Origin: Caldilineaceae bacterium
GTDB taxonomy: Bacteria > Chloroflexota > Anaerolineae > Caldilineales > Caldilineaceae
Direction: 5' to 3'
DNA: 45,093 bases
Assembly (NCBI GenBank): GCA_011523365.1
Contig: WTGY01000065.1
Coordinates: 1-45,093 of the forward strand
Shown: positions 1 through 8,322 of the stretch, in pieces
Layout: every line of letters starts with the position of its first letter
Position numbering within the stretch: position 1 is the stretch's first letter
Made by a program: the position numbers and the translations under genes
The notes under the pieces: model-generated
Seen by the model: only the letters and a program-made list of their open reading frames with translations
What the model was told of the DNA's origin: nothing
The model's database searches: none

Positions 1-32
1 TCCCCATAGTCTCCCCACATAATCACCTGTAG

Positions 33-38
33 TATAAT
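33..38 (+). promoter_or_regulatory. -10 box upstream of the Uma2 gene
   Basis: A perfect TATAAT lies 32 bases before the ATG at 71, which predicts a short leader of about 25 bases. No good -35 hexamer sits 17 bases upstream (TCTCCC at 10-15), so the call rests on the -10 box alone. Confidence 0.45.
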
Positions 39-70
39 GCCCTCACCTCAACTGTGACGGGGGTCCCGCC

Positions 71-622
71 ATGACTGTAACAACCGAAAAACTGCTCACC
101 GCCGACGACCTGCACCACCTTAGCAGCCAGGGCGTTCGCGGCGAACTGCTTAGAGGAGTGCTTTTCGAGACGATGCCAGCGGGAATAAGACACGGCAAGA
201 CCGTGGCCAATCTGACAATTCTATTGGGTGCATTTGTCAAATCTCATCGAATGGGGACAATCGTTGCCTCCGACGCAGGCTTTCTGCTCGAAAAAGAACC
301 CGACACCGTGCGCGAACCCGACGTCGCCTTCATCTCCGCCAGAAGAATGCCACTCGACCAGGATGTCCCCGGATTCTTCGACGGCCCACCTGACTTGGCC
401 GTCGAAATTGCCTCCCCAAGCGACAGCCCTCGACAGCTCTTCGACAAAGCCCGCATGTGGATCAGCTTCGGTGTTCCCCTCGTCTGGACTGTCGATCCCG
501 AAGCACGCACTCTCGACGTACACCAACCCAACCAACCCCTGATCAGGCTCTACGCAGACGACACGCTTGACGGCGGCCAGGTCTTGCCCGGCTTTAGCTG
601 CACTGTCGGCGATATCTTCTGA
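71..622 (+). CDS. Uma2 family endonuclease-like protein (PD-(D/E)XK fold)
   Basis: 183 residues, the usual Uma2 (DUF820) size. The family has a restriction-endonuclease-like PD-(D/E)XK core, is strongly expanded in cyanobacteria and Chloroflexota, and its cellular role is unknown. Visible family motifs are GELLRGVLFE near residues 24-33, EPDVAFIS at 82-89, PDLAVEIASPSDS at 107-119 (the acidic D..E pair of the active site) and DKARMWISFGVPLVWTVDP at 125-143, carrying the conserved lysine. There is no signal peptide or membrane segment, so it should be cytoplasmic. It is the first gene of a plus-strand run and the amidase begins 44 bases later, so they may be co-transcribed, but no functional link is visible. 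The start is the first ATG after the -10 box at 33-38. Confidence 0.85.
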   Translation: MTVTTEKLLTADDLHHLSSQGVRGELLRGVLFETMPAGIRHGKTVANLTILLGAFVKSHRMGTIVASDAGFLLEKEPDTVREPDVAFISARRMPLDQDVPGFFDGPPDLAVEIASPSDSPRQLFDKARMWISFGVPLVWTVDPEARTLDVHQPNQPLIRLYADDTLDGGQVLPGFSCTVGDIF

Positions 623-666
623 ATGTAAGCGAAAATGAAGCATCCGCTCCCGAAAGGAGCCCCAAA

Positions 667-2088
667 GTGACCCCTCCCGAACTCTTCCGCACACCAGCAA
701 CCGAACTCACCGCCGCCATCCGCGCCAAACAGCTCTCACCCGTCGAGCTGACCGAAGCCTTCCTCGCCCGCATCGAGGAAGTCAACCCCGCCATAAACGC
801 CTTCCTCTCCGTTGACGCCGACCTCGCCCTCGACGCCGCCCGCGCCGCCGAATCCAGCGTCATGCAAGGCGACGAACTCGGCCCCCTTCACGGCCTCCCC
901 GTCCCCATCAAAGACCTCGAACCCAGCGCCGGCCTGCGCCACACCAGCGGCACCATCCTCCAGAAGGACCAGATCGCCGGCTTCGACGGCATCATAACCG
1001 GTCGCGTCAGGGCTGCCGGCGGCATCATCATCGGCAAGACCAACACGCCCCACCTCGGCCACAAGGACATGTGCGACAACCTGCTCGGCGAACCGGGCCG
1101 CAATCCCTGGAACACCGACCGCACGCCCGGCGGCTCCAGCGGCGGCGCCGCCGCGGCCGTCGCCGCCGGCCTCTGCCCCCTTGCCCATGGCTCCGACGGC
1201 GCCGGCTCAATCCGCATCCCCGCCGCACTCTGCGGCGTTTTCGGCCATAAGCCCTCATTCGGCCGCCTGCCCTACTGGCCAAACCTCGACATCTGGTCCG
1301 CCCGCTCCCACAACGGTCCCATCTCCCGCACCGTCGCCGACGCCGCCCTCTTCACCCAGGCCATTGCCGGCCCCGACCCCCGCGATCCCACCGCCATCGC
1401 CAACCGCCCGGACGACTACCTCGCCGCCGTCACCGACCCCCTGCCCGCGCTGCAGGGCCTGCGCGTCGCCTGGAGCGAAGACTTCGGCTACGCCGCCGTC
1501 GCCCCCGACGTGCGCCGCCTCGCTGGCGAAGCCGCCCAACGCTTCTCCGACCTCGGCTGCAACGTGGAGGCCGTCGATCCCGGTTGGGACAACCCCCGCC
1601 CCGGCGCCGAAGTCTGCTGGTTCGCATCCATGGCCGCCCGGCTCGGCCAGGCCTACGACGAGAATCCACACGCCTTCGAACCGAGCCTCGTCGAAATGAT
1701 CCGGCAGGGCCGCCACTACTCCGCCGAGGAACTGGGCCGCGCCGAAATGTCCCGCACGGTCTTCTACCACCAGGCCCGCGAGTTCTTCGAAAATTACGAT
1801 CTTCTGCTCACGCCGCAGATGCCCCTCACAGCCTGGGCAGTAGACGACTGGCCGGCCGAAATCGACGGCGCCCCCACCCCGTCCATCTTTGACCGCCTGC
1901 CCTTCACCTACCCCTTCAATCTCACCGGCCAGCCCGCCGCCAGCGTTCCCTGCGGCTTCGCCTCAGATGGCCTGCCTGTCGCCCTCCAGATCGTGGGCCG
2001 CTACCACGCCGACACCCTTGTCCTCCAGGCCGCCGCCGCATACGAAAAAACTGCGCCTTGGACTTCCGCTTGGCCTGATGTATCATAG
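667..2088 (+). CDS. Amidase signature family amidohydrolase
   Basis: 473 residues, standard for the amidase signature family, which hydrolyses amides through a Ser-cisSer-Lys triad. All three are visible: Lys82 (VPIKDLEP), cis-Ser157 in the TPGGSSGGAAAA loop (153-164) and nucleophile Ser181 in GSDGAGSIRIPA. The C-terminal part (FNLTGQPAASVPCGF...GLPVALQIVGR) is also typical. The substrate cannot be told: GatA of the Glu-tRNA(Gln) amidotransferase belongs to the same family, but gatB and gatC are not neighbours, so a free amidase is likelier. The GTG start at 667 is supported by AAAGGAG at 653-659, 7 bases upstream. It follows the Uma2 gene by 44 bases. Confidence 0.9.
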   Translation: MTPPELFRTPATELTAAIRAKQLSPVELTEAFLARIEEVNPAINAFLSVDADLALDAARAAESSVMQGDELGPLHGLPVPIKDLEPSAGLRHTSGTILQKDQIAGFDGIITGRVRAAGGIIIGKTNTPHLGHKDMCDNLLGEPGRNPWNTDRTPGGSSGGAAAAVAAGLCPLAHGSDGAGSIRIPAALCGVFGHKPSFGRLPYWPNLDIWSARSHNGPISRTVADAALFTQAIAGPDPRDPTAIANRPDDYLAAVTDPLPALQGLRVAWSEDFGYAAVAPDVRRLAGEAAQRFSDLGCNVEAVDPGWDNPRPGAEVCWFASMAARLGQAYDENPHAFEPSLVEMIRQGRHYSAEELGRAEMSRTVFYHQAREFFENYDLLLTPQMPLTAWAVDDWPAEIDGAPTPSIFDRLPFTYPFNLTGQPAASVPCGFASDGLPVALQIVGRYHADTLVLQAAAAYEKTAPWTSAWPDVS

Positions 2089-2180
2089 GCCCGGTAGGTC
2101 CAATGACTGGACACTACGCTCGCCGCAATCTCGTCTTCCGTAGGTTGCAAACCTAAAACTCCATAGCCCCTTGGGGCCCG

Positions 2181-2200
2181 TTAAGACAAGGACGTCTTAA
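2181..2200 (+). promoter_or_regulatory. Hairpin enclosing the mqnA ribosome binding site
   Basis: TTAAGAC (2181-2187) and GTCTTAA (2194-2200) are perfect inverted repeats around a six-base loop AAGGAC that contains the Shine-Dalgarno AAGGA. The ATG of mqnA follows at 2203. The structure could present or hide the ribosome binding site, or be a protein operator; both are inference. A GCCCC-TT-GGGGC repeat at 2166-2177 lies just before it. Confidence 0.5.
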
Positions 2201-2202
2201 TC

Positions 2203-3045
2203 ATGCTAAACTGGCAACGCCGCCATATCCCTGCATGCTCCCCCCAGGCCGGCACGAAACCCGTTCGCGTCGGCTGCGTAAACTACCTCAACGCCCGCCC
2301 TCTCTGGCACGGCCTCGGCAAACGCCCCGACCTCTTCTCACTCAAGTACGCAGTGCCCTCCACAGTCTCCGCCTGGCTGCACAATGGAGAAGTTGACCTC
2401 GCGCTCGTCTCATCCATCGAGTACGTGCCTGCGTACCGCGTAGTGCCCGGAGCCGCTGTCACATCGATTGGACCAGTCGCCTCAGTCGCCGCCTTCTCCC
2501 GCAAGCCGCTGACAAGAGCCAGGTCCGTCGCCCTCGACTCCAGCTCCCGGACATCCGCCGCCCTCATGCGTATCCTTTGCGCCGAGTGGTTCGACATCGA
2601 GCCGGAATTCGTGACCATGGAGCCAAACTTGCCCGCCATGCTCCAACGTTGCGACGCCGCCCTCCTCATCGGCGACCGCGCCCTCTTCGTCGACCACGTA
2701 GGCATGGGCCTGCGCAAACATGACCTGTGCGAAGAATGGCGAGGCATGACCCGCCTCCCATTCGTTTTCGCATTCTGGACCGGCCGGCCCGATGCCCTCA
2801 CCCCTGCCCACTTGCAGGCCGTGCGCGACTCTCGCCGGGCCGGCGTCACCGCTCTCGACGACATCGCCTGCGCCCACTATCCACACAACGAGACCCGCGC
2901 CGCCACCGGCCGCGCCTATCTGCACAAAAACATCCAATACCGCTTCGACGTCGACTGCTTCGCCAGCCTCCAGAGGTTCTATACATCCGCCTCCAGGCTC
3001 GGCATCATCAAACAGGCCCAGCCCGTCCTCTTCTACGATTCCTGA
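2203..3045 (+). CDS. mqnA: Chorismate dehydratase MqnA (futalosine menaquinone pathway)
   Basis: 280 residues, the family's usual size. MqnA has a periplasmic-binding-protein-like fold but is a cytoplasmic enzyme that dehydrates chorismate to 3-[(1-carboxyvinyl)oxy]benzoate, the first committed step of the futalosine route to menaquinone. Family marks are VGCVNYLNARPLWHGL near the N-terminus, then NGEVDLALVSSIEY, VALDSSSRTSAAL and LIGDRALF, in the order seen in MqnA. The sister family MqnD is similar, but the N-terminal VNYLNARPL strongly favours MqnA. No other mqn gene is in the window. The ATG at 2203 has its Shine-Dalgarno inside the hairpin at 2181-2200. The first 20 residues are weakly conserved, so a slightly later start is possible, though no better-placed ribosome site is seen. 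Confidence 0.88.
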   Translation: MLNWQRRHIPACSPQAGTKPVRVGCVNYLNARPLWHGLGKRPDLFSLKYAVPSTVSAWLHNGEVDLALVSSIEYVPAYRVVPGAAVTSIGPVASVAAFSRKPLTRARSVALDSSSRTSAALMRILCAEWFDIEPEFVTMEPNLPAMLQRCDAALLIGDRALFVDHVGMGLRKHDLCEEWRGMTRLPFVFAFWTGRPDALTPAHLQAVRDSRRAGVTALDDIACAHYPHNETRAATGRAYLHKNIQYRFDVDCFASLQRFYTSASRLGIIKQAQPVLFYDS

Positions 3046-3150
3046 CCCGCGAGCGATTACTTAGCCACAGTCCCTTCGCTACCCTGAACGCGTCAAGCGA
3101 AGTTCTCTATCTCCTCTTCACACATGTATGCCATCGGTCGCCGCCTTCAC

Positions 3151-3471
3151 TAAAAACTAAAAACTGACTACTAAAAACTGCAGTTCCGGGCGGTCGGGCC
3201 TAGTCGGCCCTCCCTTGTGCGGGGGCTCCGCCCCCGCAACGCCCCCCCTATACCATCCCTCATCGACCGAGTGCCGATATCTGTAACAGGTCCCCAATCG
3301 AAAGTGTCCAGCCCCACCACGTCCCGCCTGTCCCCCGCAGACAACACTGCGGCACTCTCTCCCCGCCCTTCTGCCTGCCCTGCTTTTCTCCAAGAGCACC
3401 TAAACGGTTTCCGCCACCGCTGGCATCGATTCCCTGCCAGACTGATCCCACCCCAATACTGGGATGCACCC
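3151..3471. repeat. Dispersed repeat family A, copy 1 (5' end missing)
   Basis: It starts in a heptad-like array (CTAAAAACTAAAAACTGACT) and runs through the core GGGCGGTCGGGCC-TAGTC-GGCCC, the hairpin GCGGGGGC-TCC-GCCCCCGC (about 3219-3237) and a region shared with the copy at 26662 (GTGCCGATATCTGTAACAGG). It ends in CCCCAATACTGGGATGCACC at 3451-3470. The left terminal inverted repeat present in the other copies is not found. Short open frames across it are similar between copies only because the DNA is similar. Confidence 0.8.
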
Positions 3472-3487
3472 GCTAATTTTCACTACC

Positions 3488-3517
3488 TTGACAACTCTTG
3501 AACGCCTACACTACAAT
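3488..3517 (+). promoter_or_regulatory. Promoter of the first sugar ABC operon
   Basis: TTGACA at 3488-3493 and TACAAT at 3512-3517 are separated by 18 bases, an 11/12 match to the sigma-70 consensus. Transcription would start near 3524, about 100 bases before the ATG at 3625. It lies just after the right end of repeat A copy 1. Confidence 0.6.
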
Positions 3518-3624
3518 TGTCCCCAGCCTTCACTACTGCAGATTCTTGCTTCGACAAAGCTGAACCTTCTCGTTTCCTTACCGCACTATCACTTTCCACT
3601 TTCAGCCCAATAGGAGCAGCAAGA

Positions 3625-4947
3625 ATGTCAATGCAACAAAAAGTGACTCGCCGCGATCTCCTGCGTACCGCCGGCCTGGGCACCGCCGGCCTCGCACTCG
3701 CCGCCTGCGCCGCCCCCGTAGCCCCCGCCGGAGGCGACTCCGCTTCCGAATCCGCAGCAGCACCCGCCCAGGAGCCCGTCAACGTCACCCTGATCTCCTG
3801 GTGGAACCATCCCTTCCGCGACCTTTTGCCCGCCTTCAACGATCTTCACCCCGATATCCAGGTCGAATTCATCGACTCAGGCACGGGGTACAATGAGAAG
3901 GTCATGACCGCCATGGTCTCCGGCTCCGAGCTGACCGACATCGTCGGCAGCCAGGATTACAACCTTCCCCTTTGGGCCGCAACCGGAGGCATGGCCGACC
4001 TCACCGACCTCATGGCCCCCCACGAGGACAGAATCGTCCCTTACAAGCTCAACCATGGCGTCCATGACGGCAAGAATTACGGTGTTCCTTGGGATGGGTC
4101 GCCTTGCCTTCTCTACTACCGCCGCGACATCACCGAGCAGTTTGGCATCGATCCGAGCGCTATCAGCAGCAATGACGACTGGATGGCCGCGGGTGAAGAG
4201 TTGTCTGCGGCATCTGACGGCGAGCATCGACTCTGGGGCATTACCAAGGACAATTACTTCCCATGGCTGAGTTGGACGTGGCAGCGGGGCGGAGGCATAT
4301 ATGATCTTCAACTCCAGAATGTAATTGTCGACCAGTCCGATGCCGTCGAATCGCTCGCCTTTCTCAAAACACTGTGGGATTCCAGCGCGGTATTTCAGGA
4401 CTTCTCCTGGGACATCGGACTGGCTTCCTATAAGGACGGCTCCTCCGCCGTTTTCCCGGGCGCAATCTGGCTGGCCGGCATTATCGAAGGCAACGCGCCA
4501 GAAACGGTTGGGCTCTGGGGCGTGACCCAACTACCCGCCTGGATGGAGGGCGGCAGTCGCGCCTTCACCTGGGGAGGCTCCCAGCTCTGCATCCTTGAAA
4601 CCAGCAAGCACAAGCTCGAAGCCTTTACTTTCCTTGAGTATTCCCAACTGTCTCAGGAGGGACAGGAGGTCCTTTGGACGTCCGGAGCCCTCTTCCCTGT
4701 ACTCCACGAAGCGCTCGACTGGCCCATTATGAACGAGCCGGTCGAGTTTTACGGCGGCCAGGTTGCCCTCACGATGTACGCCGAGGTTAATTCCGCCGTC
4801 CAGCCTTTCGTCTGGGGCGAAGGCTGGTCTGAGGCCTGGGATATCCTGGTTCTGGCCCAAGGCCAGGTCCTGGACGGTGAAGTCGGGGCGGAAGAGGCCC
4901 TTGCCGCAGCCGCGCAGGAGATTCGGGATCTGCAGGGCTTGGGCTAA
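3625..4947 (+). CDS. Sugar ABC transporter substrate-binding lipoprotein
   Basis: 440 residues from the ATG at 3625, chosen because AGGAG at 3612-3616 lies 8 bases upstream; the frame is open further 5' to 3517 but without a ribosome site. The N-terminus has a twin-arginine-type motif (VTRRDLLRTAG), a hydrophobic stretch and the lipobox LAAC, followed by an Ala/Pro-rich linker, so it should be exported and lipid-anchored. The mature part looks like the extracellular solute-binding family 1 (MalE/UgpB-like): VNVTLISWW at its start and YGVPWDGSP in the middle. It heads an operon with two permeases and a dioxygenase (3625-7904). No ATPase gene is near, so a shared MsmK/UgpC-type ATPase elsewhere is expected. 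The ligand is unknown. Confidence 0.88.
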   Translation: MSMQQKVTRRDLLRTAGLGTAGLALAACAAPVAPAGGDSASESAAAPAQEPVNVTLISWWNHPFRDLLPAFNDLHPDIQVEFIDSGTGYNEKVMTAMVSGSELTDIVGSQDYNLPLWAATGGMADLTDLMAPHEDRIVPYKLNHGVHDGKNYGVPWDGSPCLLYYRRDITEQFGIDPSAISSNDDWMAAGEELSAASDGEHRLWGITKDNYFPWLSWTWQRGGGIYDLQLQNVIVDQSDAVESLAFLKTLWDSSAVFQDFSWDIGLASYKDGSSAVFPGAIWLAGIIEGNAPETVGLWGVTQLPAWMEGGSRAFTWGGSQLCILETSKHKLEAFTFLEYSQLSQEGQEVLWTSGALFPVLHEALDWPIMNEPVEFYGGQVALTMYAEVNSAVQPFVWGEGWSEAWDILVLAQGQVLDGEVGAEEALAAAAQEIRDLQGLG

Positions 4948-5099
4948 TCGCAAAACCTGTTCGAAGTCGGTCCGGCGCACGCCTACTTGCTGATTCTGCG
5001 TGCGTCGACCGGCCTTCTCCCTGGCTTCTATGCCAACTGCTGCGAAGGCTCCTCCGCAGCAGCGTCCCCCGGTCCACTCTCCTGTAAAGGAATGTGACT

Positions 5100-6032
5100 A
5101 TGGGAGTGGTCTCCACGCCCTCAACTCTCGGACCTGCATCGATACCTCCAAAATCCCGGTATTTCATCTGGGAAAAGGCGGCGCCATACGTCTTCATCTC
5201 CCCTTTCTTTATCCTCTTTGGCATCTTCGGCGCATTCCCCATCCTTTTCGCCATCTGGATCAGTTTCCAGGACTGGAAAAGCGTGCGATCCAGTGAGTAT
5301 ATCGGCCTGAAGAACTACGCGCGACTGTTCACCGACGAAAACTTCCATATTGCTCTCTCAAATACGGTTATCCTCGGTATTCTTGTCGTTCCTCTCATGG
5401 TCATTCTTAGCCTGAGCTTTGCAAACGTGCTCAATCGGCCCATTCGCGGTCGCGTTATCTATCGCACAGCCTACTTTCTGCCAGTCGTCACCTCGCTCGT
5501 CGTAGTAGGCATACTCTTCGACTTCCTACTGGGCTCAACCTACAGCCCCCTGGGTTCGGTCATGCAGGTCTTAGATATCGAATATAAGGGATTCTTGAAC
5601 AAGCCCGAATTCATTAAACCCGCTATCCTGATCATGATCCTCTGGCGCTGGGTTGGCTACAACATGATGATTATGCTGGCCGGCCTCCAAAGCATCCCCT
5701 ATGAACTCTATGAAGCCGCCCGCATAGACGGTGCAAACGGACTACAGTCCTTCCTTAATATCACCGTGCCGCTGATGCGTCGTGTCATCGCCTTCGCCGC
5801 CATCCTGTCGACCATCGGCATGTTCAACATTTTTGAAGAAGCATACATGCTTGTCGGTACCAGCGGCGGCGCCGATCGCGCCGGGCTACTTATGGGTCTG
5901 ATTATCTACAGACAGGCCTTTCAAAGCTTCAATTTCGGCTATGCTTCCGCGCTCGCCTACGCCAACGCTGTTATCATCATCGTCCTTTCGTTCTTGCAGA
6001 TCTTCGCCACCGAACGCGCCGCATCCGAGTAA
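5100..6032 (+). CDS. Sugar ABC transporter permease (MalF/UgpA type)
   Basis: About 310 residues with six predicted membrane segments, beginning near residue 30 (FISPFFILFGIFGAFPILFA). The EAA loop that contacts the ATPase is visible as YELYEAARIDGANGLQSFLNITVPL. ATG at 5100 is preferred: AAAGGA at 5086-5091 lies 8 bases before it, whereas the in-frame GTG at 5094 would leave only 2 bases. It is the second gene of the operon, about 150 bases after the binding protein, and pairs with the next permease to form the membrane channel. Confidence 0.9.
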   Translation: MGVVSTPSTLGPASIPPKSRYFIWEKAAPYVFISPFFILFGIFGAFPILFAIWISFQDWKSVRSSEYIGLKNYARLFTDENFHIALSNTVILGILVVPLMVILSLSFANVLNRPIRGRVIYRTAYFLPVVTSLVVVGILFDFLLGSTYSPLGSVMQVLDIEYKGFLNKPEFIKPAILIMILWRWVGYNMMIMLAGLQSIPYELYEAARIDGANGLQSFLNITVPLMRRVIAFAAILSTIGMFNIFEEAYMLVGTSGGADRAGLLMGLIIYRQAFQSFNFGYASALAYANAVIIIVLSFLQIFATERAASE

Positions 6033-6059
6033 ACCGGTGTCAGGGAAAAACTGTTGCAC

Positions 6060-6980
6060 ATGAGCCAGCGCGTCGAAGCCTCCGCAGCAAGCCCCCATAC
6101 AGGCCCGATCTCCCCAACGACAGCAATCTCATTGGGCAGGATCTTTACACACCTTCTCCTGCTGATCGCCTTACTGGTCTTTATCTTTCCCTTCTATTGG
6201 ATGCTCTCCTCCTCCTTGAAGCCGTTGGAAGATATCTACATCGTCCCTGTTCAGTTCTGGCCCACCCGCCCTTCCTTTAACAACTACCTGGAAATCGCCG
6301 GCCTCATCCCCTCCGACGAGATCGATTTTCGCGGCGGCGTCTCTCTTGTCCGAACGTTCCTGAACAGCACGATCATCGCCGTCATTAACACCGCCGGCAA
6401 TGTCTTCCTCGCCTCCCTTGCCGGCTATGCCTTCGCTAAGCTGCGCTTCAAAGGGCGCAACCCTCTCTTTCTCTCCATGCTGGCAACCATGATGATTCCC
6501 AACAGTGTCGGCCTCGTCCCCAACTACCTGGTCATGGCTTGGCTGAAGTGGATTAACACCTGGTACCCTCTCATCATTCCCGGCCTGGCCACGCCCTTCG
6601 CCGTCTTCTGGATGCGCCAGTACATGACCACAGTGCCCGATGAAATGATCGAGGCCGCACGCATCGACGGTTGTGGCCCGTTCGCCACCTTTTGGCGCGT
6701 CGTAGCCCCCGTCGTCCTGCCCGGCATGGCCGCACTCGCCATCTTCTCCTTCATGGGCCACTGGAACGCCTTTATGGGCCCTCTGATCTACCTTAACAAA
6801 CCGGAGCTATATACCTTGCCCCTCTTCCTCGCCGTCCTGGATTCGGGGGTCTCCGGCAGGCCGACACCGATCCATCTCATCTTCACGGCCTCATTCGTGT
6901 CAATCTTGCCCATCCTGCTCGTATTCCTGTTCGCCCAACGCTACTTCATCGCCGGCCTCACCGCCGGCAGTCTCAAATAG
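6060..6980 (+). CDS. Carbohydrate ABC transporter permease (MalG/UgpE type)
   Basis: About 306 residues with six membrane segments; the first (ILLLIALLVFIFPFYWMLSSSL, split here by family convention) ends in the SSLKP motif typical of MalG-like permeases. The EAA loop reads DEMIEAARIDGCGPFATFWRVVAPV. The start is uncertain between ATG 6060 and TTG 6054: AGGGA at 6042-6046 fits the TTG better by spacing, but ATG is the stronger codon, and the product differs by two residues. It lies 27 bases after the first permease. Confidence 0.88.
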   Translation: MSQRVEASAASPHTGPISPTTAISLGRIFTHLLLLIALLVFIFPFYWMLSSSLKPLEDIYIVPVQFWPTRPSFNNYLEIAGLIPSDEIDFRGGVSLVRTFLNSTIIAVINTAGNVFLASLAGYAFAKLRFKGRNPLFLSMLATMMIPNSVGLVPNYLVMAWLKWINTWYPLIIPGLATPFAVFWMRQYMTTVPDEMIEAARIDGCGPFATFWRVVAPVVLPGMAALAIFSFMGHWNAFMGPLIYLNKPELYTLPLFLAVLDSGVSGRPTPIHLIFTASFVSILPILLVFLFAQRYFIAGLTAGSLK

Positions 6981-7016
6981 ACTGCAATCCAAATTGTGCA
7001 ATCTGGGATCTGACCT

Positions 7017-7904
7017 ATGAAACTGACAATGGGGAAATACGACCTTGAAATAGGCGGACGCTACCTCGACGAGCTGCGCGACTCAACTGCCGACAAGCAC
7101 GACATGCCAACCCTGCGCCGCCGTCTGCACGACGAAGGCTACCTGCTCGTCCGCGGCCTCCACGACCGCAACAAGGTGAAAGCAGCCCGCCGCGTAATCC
7201 TCGAGAACCTGCAACAGGCCGAGCAGCTCGCCCCAGGCGCGCCACTCATGGACGGCGTCATCGCCGAGGGCAAGCGCGGCAAATTCTACGGCGGCAGCAA
7301 GGCGATAACCCACACGCCCGAATTCCTCGCCGTCGTCGAAGCCCCCGAGCTGATGCAGTTCTTCGCCGAATACCTCGACGGCCCCAGCCTCACCTACGAC
7401 TTCAAGTGGCTGCGCGTCGTCCCCATCGGCGCCTTCACCGGCGCCCACTACGACATCGTCTACATGGGCCGCGGCACTACCAACGTCTTCACCGTCTGGA
7501 CCCCCCTCGGCGACCTGCCCTACGACATGGGCCCCCTCGCCATCCTCGCCGGCTCCCACCGCTTCGACCGCATCAGGAAGACCTACGGCGAGATGGACGT
7601 CGACCGCGACAAGGTCACCGGCTGGTTCTCAAACGACCCCGTCGAGCTCGTCGACACCTACGGCGGCAAGTGGCGCAGCGCCGAATTCGAAATGGGCGAC
7701 GCCCTCATCTTCGGCATGTACACCATGCACGGCTCCCTCTCCAACACCACCGGCCGCTTCCGCCTCAGCTGCGACACCCGCTACCAGCGCGCCGACGAAC
7801 CCGTCGACGAACGCTGGATCGGCGAAGACCCCATCGCCCACTACGCCTGGATGAAAGGCGACACCGTCCCCATGGAAAAAGCCCGCCAGCGCTGGGGCGT
7901 CTGA
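7017..7904 (+). CDS. Phytanoyl-CoA dioxygenase family protein (Fe(II)/2-oxoglutarate type)
   Basis: 295 residues. The family consists of non-haem iron, 2-oxoglutarate-dependent oxygenases with a double-stranded beta-helix. The facial triad is visible: His144 and Asp146 in TGAHYDIVYMG and His238 in FGMYTMHGS, with a candidate 2-oxoglutarate-binding arginine in GRFRLSCDTRYQ. PLAILAGSHRF is the usual strand before the distal histidine. It is the last gene of the sugar-importer operon, 36 bases after the permease, so it probably oxidises the imported compound or a derivative. The substrate is unknown. No clear Shine-Dalgarno precedes the ATG. The gene is even more C-rich than the transporter genes. 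Confidence 0.87.
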   Translation: MKLTMGKYDLEIGGRYLDELRDSTADKHDMPTLRRRLHDEGYLLVRGLHDRNKVKAARRVILENLQQAEQLAPGAPLMDGVIAEGKRGKFYGGSKAITHTPEFLAVVEAPELMQFFAEYLDGPSLTYDFKWLRVVPIGAFTGAHYDIVYMGRGTTNVFTVWTPLGDLPYDMGPLAILAGSHRFDRIRKTYGEMDVDRDKVTGWFSNDPVELVDTYGGKWRSAEFEMGDALIFGMYTMHGSLSNTTGRFRLSCDTRYQRADEPVDERWIGEDPIAHYAWMKGDTVPMEKARQRWGV

Positions 7905-7913
7905 ACGCAAAAA

Positions 7914-7952
7914 CCACCCGGGTCTGTCTCTCCACAAACAGTTCCCGGGCGG
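7914..7952 (+). terminator. Hairpin after the first PhyH gene
   Basis: CCACCCGGG (7914-7922) pairs with CCCGGGCGG (7944-7952), with one mismatch and a further short CTGT/ACAG pairing inside. There is no clear T-run after it, so it is a weak terminator candidate. The bases TTCCCGGGCGGCTTGAT here recur almost exactly after the second PhyH gene, at 20285-20301. Confidence 0.35.
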
Positions 7953-8025
7953 CTTGATCATCCTTCTCCTTAGCCGTCCCCGTCATTTCTGGGCCACTGA
8001 CAACCGCCCACTAACCATTAGGGCT

Positions 8026-8298
8026 CGTTGACATTTGTCTGAACACGTTTTGCGGCAGCAAAGTGCGGCTGACCTGCGCATTCACGCAAGGAGAAAATCC
8101 AGTTTCCCGACAGTGTTTATCGTGATCCTTAATGGCTCTTCGAAGACAAAAAGGTGTTATTCGCGATCCTTCGCGTGCCTTCGCGGATGAAAAGGTGTTC
8201 TTCGTGGTCCTTAGTGGATAAAAAGGTGTTCTTCGCGACCCTTCGCGTGCCTTCGCGGATCGATTGGTTCTGTTTCTCACAACCCCAAAATGTCAACG
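8026..8298. repeat. Dispersed repeat family B, copy 1, with terminal inverted repeats
   Basis: CGTTGACATTT at 8026-8036 is the exact reverse complement of AAATGTCAACG at 8288-8298. Between them are a unique left part and three tandem units of 31-42 bases built on AAGGTGTTCTTCGCG and CCTTCGCGTGCCTTCGCGG (about 8150-8262). On the minus strand the units read as a low-complexity peptide (AKAREGSRRTPF), well known as a spurious product. The element sits between the convergent PhyH and argJ genes. Confidence 0.8.
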
Positions 8299-8322
8299 GA
8301 GCCAAACCACTAACCACTGCCG

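Noticed and set aside
1028..1770. Long minus-strand and other-frame open readings over the amidase and similar GC-rich genes
   Set aside because: They are shadows caused by high third-position GC; peptides are Arg/Gly/Pro-rich without motifs.
667..2088. Amidase as GatA of the Glu-tRNA(Gln) amidotransferase
   Set aside because: The triad is shared by the whole family, but gatB and gatC are absent from the neighbourhood.
3217..3501. Similar short plus-strand frames at 3217 and 26817 (MRGLRPRNAP...DRVPISVTGP)
   Set aside because: They lie wholly in family A repeats; the likeness is at DNA level and copy 2 and copy 3 break the frame.
8150..8265. Regularly repeated TTCGCG units as a CRISPR array
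   Set aside because: The units are contiguous and of unequal length, with no unique spacers of constant size and no cas genes.
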